Assembly: GCF_002245695.1 (NCBI RefSeq)
Contig: NZ_NOII01000002.1
Coordinates: forward strand, 186,001-250,000
Length of the DNA: 64,000 nucleotides
Direction: 5' to 3'
Source: Fictibacillus aquaticus
GTDB taxonomy: Bacteria > Bacillota > Bacilli > Bacillales > Fictibacillaceae
Shown here piece by piece: positions 15,053 through 27,472 of the stretch. Position 1 is the first letter of the stretch, and each line of letters starts with the position of its first letter. A program made the position numbers and the translations under genes. Under the pieces are notes generated by a model. That model saw only the letters and a program-made list of their open reading frames with translations, made no database searches and was not told where the DNA came from.

Positions 15053-16294
15053 TTATGCCGATTGCTTTAAAACATTTTCTGTTACCCAGCGCTTTCCTTC
15101 AACAAGACGTGCGGTCATCATACTCGCTACATTGTCTCCAGTTGCGTTCAAGAGTGTTGCTGGCGGATCGATGATCGTGCTGATCGCCGCGATCACTGGC
15201 AGTGCTTCTGGAGGGAAGCCGAACAGTGACAGAATGAGCATCTCACCTATCATTCCGCCCTGCGGTATTGCCCCCATAACCATACCGACTAATATGGCAG
15301 TGAAACCGACCATCATGTACGTGCTGATACCAGAGAAGTTCATGTCAAAAACTCCGAACAAGAACGTGATCTTGAGCACTCCGCCCATGACGGAACCGTC
15401 TTTGTGAAGCGATGCGCCAAGCGGCACCGTCGTCTCGCTAATATCCGCCGGTACGCCCATCTTCTTAGTAGCTTCCAGATTAACCGGAATGGATGCTGCG
15501 CTTGAGCAAGTTGCGAGCGATGTAATGGAAGGAGGCAGCATGTTCTTCCAAAACAGTGATACCCCTTTCTTTCCATTTGCAAGCATCGCATAAAGTGTAA
15601 AGAATACGACAAAATAGAAAATCGACAGTGGATAGTAGAACAGCACTGCTTTCAGGTAAGAACCGATCAGAGTCGGCCCGAATTCACCGATCAATGCTGC
15701 AAAATATGCACCCAATCCGATCGGGGCATAATACATGATGATCTTAACCAGCTTCATCATCACTTCTGATCCTGCGAGCAGGAACGCAGAGAAAGGCCGG
15801 CCTTTTTCACCTGCCATTGACGCTGCAAGCCCTACAAGAACAGAGAACACGATCAGTGCGAGCATGTTCGACCGGCTGAACAACTCCATAAAGTCTGGAA
15901 CTGTCAGCGTCGCTGTAATCTGCTCAGCAACTGAAACCGCTTCACCTGTGTCTTCAGGCTTCACAAGCTTGATCTTCACGCCTTCTGACGGATCAAAAAC
16001 TTTTACAGCCCCCATCGTGATGACGGCTGTAATGATTCCCGTGAACAAGAAAACGCCGAGCATGCTTCCTAGAATTTTACCGAACCGTTTGGCGCTGCCC
16101 ATCGAAGCGATAGCAGAACTGATGGAAAAAAATACGAGCGGTATGACAACCGTAAACATCAGGTTAAGGAAAAGGTCCCCTAAAGGCTTCAGTTTTGCCG
16201 CATCCTCTTTCATCACCCATCCCAGCAGTGCTCCTGCGACGATGGCAAAAAGCAACAGGATGGAGAACCGGTACGTTTTAAATATCTGTTTCAT
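15053..16294 (-). CDS. Dicarboxylate/amino acid:cation symporter (DAACS family)
   Basis: 413-aa sodium- or proton-coupled carrier. The family core is clear: the serine-rich hairpin (TCSSAASIPVNLEATKK), VPADISETTVPLGASLHKDGS in place of the usual NMDGT cation-site motif, and the second hairpin PQGGMIGEML. A final DPPATLLNATGDNVASMM segment carries the substrate-binding aspartate and asparagine. The HKDGS variant makes the substrate uncertain; glutamate, C4-dicarboxylates and cystine are all transported by relatives. Upstream on its own strand lies a copy of repeat family 2. Confidence 0.88.
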   Translation of the reverse strand: MKQIFKTYRFSILLLFAIVAGALLGWVMKEDAAKLKPLGDLFLNLMFTVVIPLVFFSISSAIASMGSAKRFGKILGSMLGVFLFTGIITAVITMGAVKVFDPSEGVKIKLVKPEDTGEAVSVAEQITATLTVPDFMELFSRSNMLALIVFSVLVGLAASMAGEKGRPFSAFLLAGSEVMMKLVKIIMYYAPIGLGAYFAALIGEFGPTLIGSYLKAVLFYYPLSIFYFVVFFTLYAMLANGKKGVSLFWKNMLPPSITSLATCSSAASIPVNLEATKKMGVPADISETTVPLGASLHKDGSVMGGVLKITFLFGVFDMNFSGISTYMMVGFTAILVGMVMGAIPQGGMIGEMLILSLFGFPPEALPVIAAISTIIDPPATLLNATGDNVASMMTARLVEGKRWVTENVLKQSA

Positions 16295-16351
16295 AACAAA
16301 CCGCCTTTTTCAATAAAGTAATAAATATGTATTGCATTTCCTATTTTAACA

Positions 16352-16475
16352 TAAAGAAAACTTGGCTGATGCCAAGCTTTTTCAGTCAGCCTTAGTTGAC
16401 CTTATACTATACACTTAGACTTTTTGACGACGTCGTATCTCTTTTTTGTTAAAAAATTATACTTTCCGATAGTGA
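16352..16475. repeat. Repeat family 2, copy A
   Basis: Shares with copy B (28218-28341) the blocks AAAGAAAACTTGGCTGA, GTCAGCCTTAG, the GTCG-ATCTCTT region and TATACTTTC-TAGTG in the same order and with similar spacing, in a segment of about 124 bases. GGCTGA and TCAGCC can form a hairpin near one end. It lies between gdh and the symporter gene. Confidence 0.7.
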
Positions 16476-16480
16476 AATAA

Positions 16481-16512
16481 AGAGCGCCTGACATTACTTA
16501 ATCAGCCGCTCT
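16481..16512 (-). terminator. Intrinsic terminator of glcU-gdh
   Basis: On minus AGAGCGGCTGA (16512-16502) pairs with TCAGGCGCTCT (16491-16481) with one mismatch, followed by TTATTT. Confidence 0.75.
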
Positions 16513-16528
16513 CACCATCACATTATTA

Positions 16529-18186
<1,658 letters not shown>

Positions 18187-18240
18187 GTTGCAGCTCCTTT
18201 TTGTAGCAGTTACTAATAGGATTCCCTATTGTGCAAAAAG

Positions 18241-18277
18241 AAACACCGCTTCAGGCTCTGCCTGAAACGGTGTGTTT
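18241..18277 (-). terminator. Intrinsic terminator of yrhC
   Basis: AAACACCGCTTCAGG (18241-18255) pairs with CCTGAAACGGTGTGTTT (18261-18277) with small bulges; on minus the tail is TTTCTTTTTG. Confidence 0.85.
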
Positions 18278-18297
18278 GGTTCCATATATTGTATTAT

Positions 18298-18534
18298 TTA
18301 TTCTGAATCGCGAAGAATTTCTTTATATTTTTTAGCGGCAAAATACATGATAGACGTAATGGCTAAAAGAGACAATGTGGATAGACCAAGAAAGATCGAA
18401 TCCATCGTGTCCCGCCCCTCCATCGGAAGAACAAGTCCTAGATATAAAAAGGCGCTTAAGCTTAATAGAATGATGCCAAAACGCTGATAATCCGTAACTT
18501 TCTGCTGAATAACCTGTTTTTCATTTTGTGTCAT
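18298..18534 (-). CDS. yrhC: YrhC family small membrane protein
   Basis: 78-aa protein with two predicted helices (FGIILLSLSAFLYLGLVL and a second around residues 46-66). The sequence KVTDYQRFGIILLSLSAFLY matches B. subtilis YrhC, which lies directly downstream of mccB there. Here it keeps the same order, but a 755-base gap holding repeats R2 and R3 separates it from mccB, so it is probably no longer part of that operon. Function unknown. Confidence 0.88.
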   Translation of the reverse strand: MTQNEKQVIQQKVTDYQRFGIILLSLSAFLYLGLVLPMEGRDTMDSIFLGLSTLSLLAITSIMYFAAKKYKEILRDSE

Positions 18535-18712
18535 CTCTATACCTCCTAACCCCTACTTACACAGTAACATATGAAAGCGGCCAGCTAAGCAAGCAAATGT
18601 TTACAACTCTGTGACAGAATGCACAAGTCATAAAAAAAGGTTTTTAGCACTCAAAAAATGACCCAATCAGCAGCTGAGGGCACTGAAAATATTAAAGAAA
18701 ATCATAGCAGAG

Positions 18713-18840
18713 GTTGATCTCCGTTTCAGGCGCACGCTTTCCGCGGGGCAGGCGGTGAGCCCCCTCGCCGCTACGCGCCATTGAGTGGTCTCACCTTCCT
18801 GCTTGTCCCGCAGGAGTCGGCACCTTACACTCCGATCAAC
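18713..18840 (-). repeat. Dispersed repeat copy R2
   Basis: Runs from GTTGATCTCCGTTTCAGGCG to CTTACACTCCGATCAAC. Contains CGCTTTCCGCGGGGCAGG, GGTGAGCCCCCTCG and GTCCCGCAGGAGTCGG. GTTGATC and GATCAAC form terminal inverted repeats, and GGTGAG/CTCACC and GCGGG/CCCGC can pair inside. Almost the reverse complement of R3. It lies in the 18535-19289 gap, where no gene was found. Confidence 0.85.
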
Positions 18841-19021
18841 TTTTTCAATGATGAAATCAAGATGAACAGGCGTATGTAATGAAAGAAGTGCTAACAGCTC
18901 AAGGTTTAGACGTTAGATTGTTTAGGAGCAATCACGCCGAATTTCATGCAAATCCTTGTTTTCAACTCTTCATTAAGAGGCTTATAAGACCTTAAGACAA
19001 CCAACAGTTATAATTATAAAA

Positions 19022-19065
19022 AAGTAAGGGCCACACCACTTCGACTGGCATGACCCTCTTGTGAT
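19022..19065 (-). terminator. Probable terminator of the mccB operon
   Basis: On minus, AAGAGGGTCATGCCA pairs with TGGTGTGGCCCTT (with G-U pairs and one bulge), followed by ACTTTTTTAT. It is separated from mccB by repeat R3. Confidence 0.5.
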
Positions 19066-19093
19066 TTATTATTGTATTGTGATAAAAACATGT

Positions 19094-19224
19094 TGTGATT
19101 GGAGCGGAAGGGTGCGAGACTCCTGCGGGACGAGCGGGAAGGTGAGACCCTTTAGGGCGCGTAGCGGCAAAGGGGCTCACCGCACGCCCCGCGGAAAGCT
19201 CAGCACCCTGGAGCGGAAATCAAC
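19094..19224 (+). repeat. Dispersed repeat copy R3
   Basis: From GTGATTGGAGCGGAAGGGTG to CCCTGGAGCGGAAATCAAC. Shares with inverted R2 the order GACTCCTGCGGGAC, GGAAGGTGAGACC, GGCGCGTAGCGGC, GGGGCTCACCGC and CCCCGCGGAAAGC. The ends differ from R1, R2, R4 and R6 (GGAGCGGAA at both ends), so R3 and R5 form a subtype. Confidence 0.85.
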
Positions 19225-19289
19225 TGCACCAAACTTGTTAGTAAGGGCTTTTCAGTACCTTCGTAGAAGCTCCGGTCAGTTTTTTTATG

Positions 19290-21352
<2,063 letters not shown>

Positions 21353-21363
21353 ACTTGTCCTCC

Positions 21364-21831
21364 CTACTCAGCAAACACAACGTGCCATTCGCCGCGTTTG
21401 GAAAGCATCTTTTCAGCGATTTCCTTCGCTCCTTCAAGGCTGTGGTTTGCCGCCCATCCACATTGAACTTCGTTGCACGCCGGAACTTCGTCGGCCTTAA
21501 GCACATCGTTCAATGTTTTTTCAAGAACATCTAGGATTTCATCATAATTATCATGGTTAATAACAGAGAGGTAGAAACCTGTCTGGCAGCCCATCGGACT
21601 GATATCCACTACAGAAGCATGATGGTTGCGGATATTTTCTGCCATCAGATGCTCAATAGAATGCAGCCCGTCCATCGGCATATGTTCTTTGTTAGGCTGG
21701 CAAAAACGGATGTCATACTTATGGATAACGTCGCCGTTTTTTCCTGTTGTTGTACCTGCAAGACGGATATAAGGCGCCGCCACTTTTGTATGGTCAAGGT
21801 TAAAGCTTTCTACATTCATTTTCTTCGTCAT
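21364..21831 (-). CDS. luxS: S-ribosylhomocysteine lyase LuxS
   Basis: 155-aa iron/zinc enzyme that cleaves S-ribosylhomocysteine to homocysteine and DPD, the precursor of autoinducer-2. Metal ligands are the HSIEH pair (His57, His61) and Cys123 in QCGWAANHS; the catalytic Cys81 is in MGCQTGFY. In B. subtilis 168 luxS lies far from this operon; here it sits between mtnN, which makes its substrate, and mccA, which uses its product. It starts 1 base before the mtnN stop region. Confidence 0.96.
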   Translation of the reverse strand: MTKKMNVESFNLDHTKVAAPYIRLAGTTTGKNGDVIHKYDIRFCQPNKEHMPMDGLHSIEHLMAENIRNHHASVVDISPMGCQTGFYLSVINHDNYDEILDVLEKTLNDVLKADEVPACNEVQCGWAANHSLEGAKEIAEKMLSKRGEWHVVFAE

Positions 21832-21832
21832 G

Positions 21833-22528
21833 TTAATTCAGCTCCTCTAGGATCCGCTGAACAAGTTCAGCAGAGTTTTTTGATGCCGTCACCAAGAACT
21901 GGTCATACGATAAACGAGCATCCTTGCCTGCAATATCTGACAATGAACGGATGATCACGAATGGCTTCTTAAACTGGTAGCACACTTGCGCTATCGCAGC
22001 AGCTTCCATTTCCGCAGCATAAAGCTCTGGAAACTTCGTACGGATAAAATCAACACGTTCATGGTCGCTCATGAACGAATCGCCTGATGCGATAAGACCT
22101 TTGGCAACCTGGATGCCTTCTACTTTTAACGCAGCGTTTTCAGCCGCTTTTACAAGCTCAGCATCAGGCGTGTAAGAAGCTGGCATTTGCGGGATCTGAC
22201 CGTACGCGTATCCAAAAATGGTCGCATCCGCGTCATGGTGCGTCACGTCAGTTGAAATAACAATATCCCCTACATTAAGGGATGTATTGAACCCTCCTGC
22301 AGAACCGGTGTTGATGATCACATCCGGTGCGTACATCTGAATCATTAGTGTTGTTCCGAGCGCTGCGTTTACCTTTCCGATGCCGGATTTCAGCAGAACG
22401 ACTTCTTTTCCGTGAAGAATGCCGCTGTGGAACTCGCAGCCGGCGATCTTCTGCTCTTCCGGCTGCTCCATCAAGTCACGCAAAATAACTACTTCTTCTT
22501 CCATTGCTCCGATAATGCCAATTTTCAT
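21833..22528 (-). CDS. mtnN: 5'-methylthioadenosine/S-adenosylhomocysteine nucleosidase MtnN
   Basis: 231-aa enzyme that removes adenine from S-adenosylhomocysteine and methylthioadenosine. The start [13 protein letters not shown] contains the catalytic Glu12 region, SAGGFN and [18 protein letters not shown] follow, and the C-terminal [12 protein letters not shown] holds the catalytic Asp. Length matches the family. It is the second gene of the operon and provides S-ribosylhomocysteine for LuxS encoded next. Confidence 0.95.
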   Translation of the reverse strand: MKIGIIGAMEEEVVILRDLMEQPEEQKIAGCEFHSGILHGKEVVLLKSGIGKVNAALGTTLMIQMYAPDVIINTGSAGGFNTSLNVGDIVISTDVTHHDADATIFGYAYGQIPQMPASYTPDAELVKAAENAALKVEGIQVAKGLIASGDSFMSDHERVDFIRTKFPELYAAEMEAAAIAQVCYQFKKPFVIIRSLSDIAGKDARLSYDQFLVTASKNSAELVQRILEELN

Positions 22529-22546
22529 AAAGTATAAACTCCAATA

Positions 22547-23185
22547 TTATTTTTTTACAGCTTCCATCAGCCACACGTATTCGTTCATTTTTGTAAAAGA
22601 TACAGAAAAACCATGTTTTGCAAACAGGCTCTCAAGTACCTCGAGTGTCGTATAATACTCAGTCTGCAAATCCTTGAGCAGGTTAAGAAATCCTTGTTCT
22701 TTTACTTTTGCATGGCGTGCCTGGCGGTCTTCATCGTGAAGATATGCTGTATCCGCAAATACAATTTTACCATTTTGGCCGAGAAGATGGCTATAAAGCT
22801 CGATCGCTTTATCTTTTTCCTCATCTGTCAGGTGATGAAACGCATAAGTACTGACAATCGTATTGATCTCCGCATCAATTTTCGGGAAGCTCAGAAAATC
22901 TCCATCAAAAAGAGAAAGGTCAGGAAAACGGCTTTCTGTTTTCTTACGCATTTCTGTTGAAGGCTCGATCCCAAATACAGAAAGGCCTTTGCTTCGCAGC
23001 TTTTCAGTTAAGTTGCCAGTGCCAACACCAAATTCAAGAACATTGCCTGCTGACTTTAATGCAACCGTGTCGAGAATCACCTCATACTGGTCAAAAACTT
23101 CCTTATATTCTACATCATGCCCTGAAACTGTATCATCATAAGAGGATGCCCATTCATCGAAAAGATCAATAAATTCCCTGCCCAT
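22547..23185 (-). CDS. yrrT: Class I SAM-dependent methyltransferase YrrT
   Basis: 212-aa methyltransferase. SAM-binding motif I is VLEFGVGTGNLTEKL (about residues 47-61), with IEPSTEMR as motif II and TYAFHHLTDEEK downstream. The substrate is unknown; in B. subtilis yrrT heads the same CymR-controlled operon, which fits a role in sulfur or methyl recycling. I chose the ATG at 23185, 8 bases after GGAG; the GTG three codons upstream overlaps that site. Confidence 0.92.
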   Translation of the reverse strand: MGREFIDLFDEWASSYDDTVSGHDVEYKEVFDQYEVILDTVALKSAGNVLEFGVGTGNLTEKLRSKGLSVFGIEPSTEMRKKTESRFPDLSLFDGDFLSFPKIDAEINTIVSTYAFHHLTDEEKDKAIELYSHLLGQNGKIVFADTAYLHDEDRQARHAKVKEQGFLNLLKDLQTEYYTTLEVLESLFAKHGFSVSFTKMNEYVWLMEAVKK

Positions 23186-23204
23186 TATCGTCACTCCAAT
23201 ATAA

Positions 23205-23236
23205 ATTATATAATTCCTATCGTTATACTATGAATT
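23205..23236 (-). promoter_or_regulatory. Possible promoter and CymR operator of the yrrT operon
   Basis: On minus, TATAACGATAGGAATTATA resembles the CymR box core (TAGGAATT) of B. subtilis sulfur genes and overlaps a possible -10 (TATAAT, 23210-23205) with a weak -35 (TTCATA, 23234-23229). cymR itself is in this window at 41.3-41.7 kb. Confidence 0.4.
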
Positions 23237-23361
23237 AAAAATCTTACATGTTCCAATTTATCACAGAATAGTTTTGATATCAATTTTAGAAACATCAAAA
23301 ATCCTCAAAATTGCGATATAATGTGAAGAAAGAACACTGCATTCAACTGGAGGTTTATCAT

Positions 23362-23574
23362 ATGAACTTTATAACAGAATTGATCCATGACAAGGTAGAA
23401 GCTGCAGAGGCTGTCTCGCTGCTTGAGCTGGAGAAAAAGATCAATGATCTGATTGAGATCAATAAAGCTCTTATGCTGGAAGTACACCATATTTCATACC
23501 AAGTAGCATCCTCTCCAAAAGGGTTTTTGCTATATAGCGCCATTGTCCATTTCAAAGCAAAAAAACACGCCTGA
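23362..23574 (+). CDS. yrzA: DUF2536 family protein YrzA
   Basis: 70-aa protein matching B. subtilis YrzA from MNFITELIHDKVEAAEAVSL to LLYSAIVHFKAKK. No membrane segment or signal peptide. The ATG at 23362 follows TGGAGG; the frame is open 17 codons further upstream but has no ribosome binding site there. Divergent from the yrrT operon, and its function is unknown. Confidence 0.88.
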   Translation: MNFITELIHDKVEAAEAVSLLELEKKINDLIEINKALMLEVHHISYQVASSPKGFLLYSAIVHFKAKKHA

Positions 23575-23600
23575 GCATGAATGACTCAGACGTGTTTTTT
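23565..23600. terminator. Bidirectional terminator between yrzA and yrrS
   Basis: ACACGCCTGAG and CTCAGACGTGT pair with one mismatch; T7 on plus and T7 on minus. Confidence 0.88.
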
Positions 23601-23602
23601 TA

Positions 23603-24232
23603 TTAGTTTGGCGTTACGCTCGTAGGTTTCCACCCTTTTTCAGGCACCCACTGCAGCATCACTTCATATTTTGTTCCTTTAGATTTTGACAGTACTCTGC
23701 CGACGGAAGTATCTTCACTGCCTCCGTTCCCGAGCCACAATATGGTCATATCATTCTCAGGTATAGCTGTGGCATAAGAAAGAGCTGAAGTCATTTCTTT
23801 CCAGTCCTGTGAGGTATCATCATAAGACTTTTGATGAGGTTCACTTTGCGTGGTTCCGATCGGCTCCCACGGTCCAGCTGGTCCCCCGCCTTCTGCCTCG
23901 CTTTGTTCACCCTCAGGCTTTTGCTCCTCTTCAGGCTTTTGCTCTTCTTCAGGTTTTTGTTCTTCTACAGGCTTTTGCTCTTCTTTAGGCTCGCTTTTTT
24001 CCTGTTCCTTGCTTTCGCTTTCGATTGAGCCTTTTTCATCTTTTTCTTTAACATTCTTATCTTGAGTCTCATTATTTGGAACAAAAGTGGACGGTTCTTT
24101 ATCGTCTCCTCCAAATAAGAGATTTCCTGTGACAATGAGTATAAGGACAGCCACGACTCCAATGGCAATATTTAAAAAGCGGTTTTGTTTACGTTTTCCT
24201 GTCCGCGTTTCATATCTTTTGTTACGGTCCAT
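23603..24232 (-). CDS. yrrS: YrrS family protein (DUF1510), single-pass membrane protein
   Basis: 209 aa. A basic N-terminus (MDRNKRYETRTGKRKQNR) precedes one transmembrane helix (about 20-40), a low-complexity acidic linker with four six-residue EEQKPx repeats (about 81-107), and a C-terminal DUF1510 domain (SQDWKEMTSALSYAT to QWVPEKGWKPT). The domain should face outward. In B. subtilis yrrS is cotranscribed with pbpI, which lies 101 bases upstream here, so a role in cell-wall synthesis is likely but unproven. Confidence 0.9.
   Translation of the reverse strand: MDRNKRYETRTGKRKQNRFLNIAIGVVAVLILIVTGNLLFGGDDKEPSTFVPNNETQDKNVKEKDEKGSIESESKEQEKSEPKEEQKPVEEQKPEEEQKPEEEQKPEGEQSEAEGGGPAGPWEPIGTTQSEPHQKSYDDTSQDWKEMTSALSYATAIPENDMTILWLGNGGSEDTSVGRVLSKSKGTKYEVMLQWVPEKGWKPTSVTPN
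23911..23990. repeat. 18-bp tandem repeat inside yrrS
   Basis: About four imperfect 18-bp units coding EEQKP plus V, E or G. Copy number probably varies between strains. Confidence 0.8.
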
Positions 24233-24333
24233 CGTTCTCCTCCTCTAAATATGGCGGTTCTGTTTAAACTATTTTAACACGCCTATACAATTCGGCAAAA
24301 CGAGACCCTTTTTCGTCCTATTTTAAAAATTTT

Positions 24334-26097
24334 TTAGCGCGGCAAGCTTTCGCGGTCAAGAATGTATATTTCTTTTACCATTGAAGAAAAAGCTTTCAGG
24401 ACTTTATTTTGATCATCGTGCTTCAAATCCAGTACAACAAGGGCATATTTCGGAGCTTGAGCAGGAAAGTATCCGGCAAACCATTTAACGTCTTCTGTCA
24501 CACCGTCTTTTTCTGCAGTGCCGGATTTTCCGGCCACAGCATACGGCAATGCGGCAAGAGCCTGTCCAGTTCCTGCTTCGTCTGTGACAACGTGCCTTAG
24601 CATCGATTGAAGTTTCATAATAGTATAAGGTGAAACCGCGGCTTTTCTTTTATGCAGCGGAAATGTGACCATCTCGGCACCATCTGAGTAGAGCACAGAC
24701 GCAGCCGCCCTTGCTTCCATTACTTGTCCTCCCCTGGCGATCGCAGCCATCATATTTGCTGCCGCCAGCGGTGTTACTTTCACATTCAGCTGTCCTATTG
24801 CCGTCTGGGAGACAGCAAGCGGCGCGTTTCTGTCATGTTTATTAAGTTTTCCCCAGATCTGGGCATCATCCTCTTCCGGAAAATGGCGAAAATCCGAGTA
24901 ATGGTAGACCTCCCCTGTCCATCCTGCTGTTGGGAATAGGCCTAATTTTTGAGCGTAGATGTCAAAAAAACCGCTGTCATGTGCATACAGTTTTTGTGCC
25001 AATGAGGCAAAAGCTGAGTTGCAGCTTTGAGTAAAACTTTCTTCCAGATCAAGCATACCAAGGTCACGTTCATCCTTTTTGCCATATATATTTTTGCTGC
25101 AATCAAACCGTTCTGTCAGTCCAGTACCTGACTCGAGCGCAGCAGCTGCAGTGACTATTTTAAACACAGAACCTGGAGGATGGGCTTTCAGCATTTGATT
25201 TTGATATTCCGGTTCAAACACATTCTTGGCAGTAAAGATTGGTCGGGATGCCATCGCCAAAACATTGCTTGATTCAGTATCCAAAAGCACTGCTCCTCCG
25301 CTTTTTATACCTGCATCTGTAATACTGTCTTCAATGATTTGCTGAATCCTGCTGTTAAGGGTCGTCTTTACCTGAAGAGGGTAGAGCGGATTTTCAGGCG
25401 TCCTGAGCTTGACGTCAAGTCCGAATAAAGGAGCACCTGACCGGTCCACATGGTAAACATACTGAGATTCCCCTTCCGATATAAGAAAAGGATCAAATGC
25501 AGCCTGAATTCCATTTTTCCCAGTCCTAGTTGTCCTGTTAATCGTACCTGTTTCCCATTTCTCAGGATAATTTTCTTTCAGTAATTTTTCGTCCTCACCG
25601 ACCGCCCCGATAAAATGATTGGCAAATACCTGTGGCTTTCGCAGGCTTACCCATTGAGCATACAATCCTTCGATCTTCCATGAATTGATAACTTTCATTT
25701 CGTCCAAGGATATTTCCTTGTTTAAATCAAGCGCAAAAGGTTTTTCTGCTTTTATCAGCTGCTGCATTATTTCTTTTTCATTCACACCTAAAAATGCACT
25801 CAATTTTTTTATCGGTGCATCAGCGTTCTTTAAAAATGGAAACAAGACGACTGTAAGTTTTTTATCTGCAGAAAGACTGTTGCCTGAGCTGTCAAGAAGC
25901 AGCCCGCGGCCGTCATGAAAAGTAAAACTATGCGTGCGCTGTCTTACGCTTTCTTCAATAAGGTTCACATCGTATGAGGAAAACGAACCCGGTGATATGA
26001 GCTGGATCTGTGCCAGCCGAGCGACCAGCAGAATCATCAATACCAAAATAACTATTCCTGTACTCTTTATCCGCTTTGGCACTAGCCTCACCTCCAT
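24334..26097 (-). CDS. pbpI: Penicillin-binding protein PbpI (class B, PBP4b)
   Basis: 587-aa transpeptidase that cross-links peptidoglycan. An N-terminal membrane anchor (IVILVLMILLVARLAQIQL) is followed by a dimerisation domain and the penicillin-binding domain. Catalytic motifs: SVFK in HPPGSVFKIVTAAAALE, SCN in FTQSCNSAFASL, and KSGTAE. It matches B. subtilis YrrR/PbpI in order and neighbours; in that species it is linked to spore wall synthesis. The ORF start at 26097 is kept; an alternative start a few codons inside is possible. Confidence 0.92.
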   Translation of the reverse strand: MEVRLVPKRIKSTGIVILVLMILLVARLAQIQLISPGSFSSYDVNLIEESVRQRTHSFTFHDGRGLLLDSSGNSLSADKKLTVVLFPFLKNADAPIKKLSAFLGVNEKEIMQQLIKAEKPFALDLNKEISLDEMKVINSWKIEGLYAQWVSLRKPQVFANHFIGAVGEDEKLLKENYPEKWETGTINRTTRTGKNGIQAAFDPFLISEGESQYVYHVDRSGAPLFGLDVKLRTPENPLYPLQVKTTLNSRIQQIIEDSITDAGIKSGGAVLLDTESSNVLAMASRPIFTAKNVFEPEYQNQMLKAHPPGSVFKIVTAAAALESGTGLTERFDCSKNIYGKKDERDLGMLDLEESFTQSCNSAFASLAQKLYAHDSGFFDIYAQKLGLFPTAGWTGEVYHYSDFRHFPEEDDAQIWGKLNKHDRNAPLAVSQTAIGQLNVKVTPLAAANMMAAIARGGQVMEARAAASVLYSDGAEMVTFPLHKRKAAVSPYTIMKLQSMLRHVVTDEAGTGQALAALPYAVAGKSGTAEKDGVTEDVKWFAGYFPAQAPKYALVVLDLKHDDQNKVLKAFSSMVKEIYILDRESLPR

Positions 26098-26146
26098 CTA
26101 CATTTTGTCCGTTGAGATGAACCGGTAAACAGGTGCCAGCGTGTAA

Positions 26147-26182
26147 AAAAAGCCCCGCTGCATGACGGCAGCGGGGCTTGCT
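26147..26182 (-). terminator. Intrinsic terminator of greA
   Basis: Perfect stem AAGCCCCGCTGC with GCAGCGGGGCTT, short loop; on minus the tail is TTTTTTTA. Confidence 0.9.
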
Positions 26183-26185
26183 GTA

Positions 26186-26662
26186 TTATTTAACTTCTAA
26201 GATCCTGACGCTGATTTCACCGCCAGGCGTGTGAACGTTTACTTCATCTCCCGGTTTCTTGCCAAGAAGGCTTTTCGCCATAGGAGAATCATTTGAGATT
26301 TTTCCTTCAAACGGATCTGCTTCGGCACTTCCGACAATCATATAAGTCTCTTCATCACCGTCTGGAAGCTCCAGAAAACGGACAGATTTACCGATGGAAA
26401 CGGTTCCGGAAGAGTCTTTGTTGTCTTCGATGATCACAGCGTTGCGTACCATTTTTTCCAGTTGAGCGATACGAGCTTCTACGAATGCCTGCTCGTCTTT
26501 CGCTGCATCGTATTCGGAGTTCTCAGAAAGATCGCCGAAGCTGCGAGCCACTTTAATGCGCTCTACCACTTCTTTGCGTTTTTCTGTTTTTAAATATTCA
26601 AGCTCATTTTCAAGCTTTTGTTTCCCTTCAAGGGTCATATAATGCTTTTTCTCGTCTGACAT
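26186..26662 (-). CDS. greA: Transcription elongation factor GreA
   Basis: 158-aa factor that enters the RNA polymerase secondary channel and stimulates cleavage of backtracked RNA. The N-terminal coiled coil carries the acidic tip motif, [20 protein letters not shown] (about residues 39-58), and the C-terminal FKBP-like domain includes [15 protein letters not shown]. The ATG at 26662 follows AAGGAG by 8 bases; a GTG at 26671 overlaps that site and was rejected. Confidence 0.96.
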   Translation of the reverse strand: MSDEKKHYMTLEGKQKLENELEYLKTEKRKEVVERIKVARSFGDLSENSEYDAAKDEQAFVEARIAQLEKMVRNAVIIEDNKDSSGTVSIGKSVRFLELPDGDEETYMIVGSAEADPFEGKISNDSPMAKSLLGKKPGDEVNVHTPGGEISVRILEVK

Positions 26663-26736
26663 TTTATTCACTCCTTCAGTTATTCAGTACCTTAATACGT
26701 TATATTTACCAAAGTAAAACGATATGTATACAAAAT

Positions 26737-26779
26737 GGACATCCTCAACCCATCATAGAATGTCAGGGCAGGATTGTCC
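26737..26779 (-). terminator. Probable terminator of udk
   Basis: GGACATCCTCAACCC (26737-26751) pairs with GGGCAGGATTGTCC (26766-26779), imperfectly; on minus ATTTTGT follows. Confidence 0.5.
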
Positions 26780-26799
26780 ATTCGTATTACCCACATTCA

Positions 26800-27435
26800 T
26801 TACAGCAGTGCTTTTTCTTCTAAGATGGTCCCGATCTTCGTGACCATCAAGTCGATAGCGACACGATTCTGACCGCCTTCTGGAATAATGATGTCTGCAT
26901 ATCTTTTCGTCGGTTCGATGAATTGATTGTGCATCGGACGGACGACCGAGATATACTGATCGATGACAGAATCAAGTGTACGGCCTCTGTCACGCATGTC
27001 ACGAACTAAACGGCGGATGATCCGCACATCTGCATCTGTATCAACAAACACTTTGATGTCCATCAAATCACGCAGGCGCTCATCTTCTAAAATAAGAATA
27101 CCTTCCAATATAATGACATCTTTAGCATCAACTGGGATAATTTTATCACTTCTTGTATGCGCTGTATAGTCATAGACTGGCTTTTCAATCGCGTGATATT
27201 GCTGCAGTTCATTAATATGCTCAATAAGCAGGTCGTTGTCAAAAGCGAGCGGATGGTCATAATTCGTGTTTAGGCGCTCTTCCATCGACTTTTCAGATTG
27301 ATCTTTATAATAAGAGTCCTGTTCGATAATAAGGATAGACTGGTCAGCGAACTGGCGGTAAATTTCTTTTGCCACCGTTGTCTTTCCTGACCCTGATCCT
27401 CCTGCAACTCCGATAACAATTGGTTTCTTTCCCAT
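26800..27435 (-). CDS. udk: Uridine kinase Udk
   Basis: 211-aa kinase phosphorylating uridine and cytidine in pyrimidine salvage. The P-loop GGSGSGKT lies at residues 12-19, followed by [19 protein letters not shown] and the [11 protein letters not shown] segment that binds the nucleoside; [12 protein letters not shown] forms the lid. The ATG at 27435 follows GGAAGGAGAAGGG. An open frame 32 codons longer overlaps trmR and was rejected. Confidence 0.96.
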   Translation of the reverse strand: MGKKPIVIGVAGGSGSGKTTVAKEIYRQFADQSILIIEQDSYYKDQSEKSMEERLNTNYDHPLAFDNDLLIEHINELQQYHAIEKPVYDYTAHTRSDKIIPVDAKDVIILEGILILEDERLRDLMDIKVFVDTDADVRIIRRLVRDMRDRGRTLDSVIDQYISVVRPMHNQFIEPTKRYADIIIPEGGQNRVAIDLMVTKIGTILEEKALL

Positions 27436-27472
27436 GATCCCTTCTCCTTCCAAACACTTGAAGCCTTCAACT

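Noticed and set aside
15735-16316. 193-codon open frame on plus opposite the symporter gene
   Set aside because: Antisense shadow of a well-supported membrane transporter; serine/threonine-rich with no motif and no ribosome binding site.
18187-18240. Sigma-G promoter for glcU-gdh
   Set aside because: The pair is sigma-G-dependent in B. subtilis, but I could not place a -35 and -10 of the right type and spacing in this gap.
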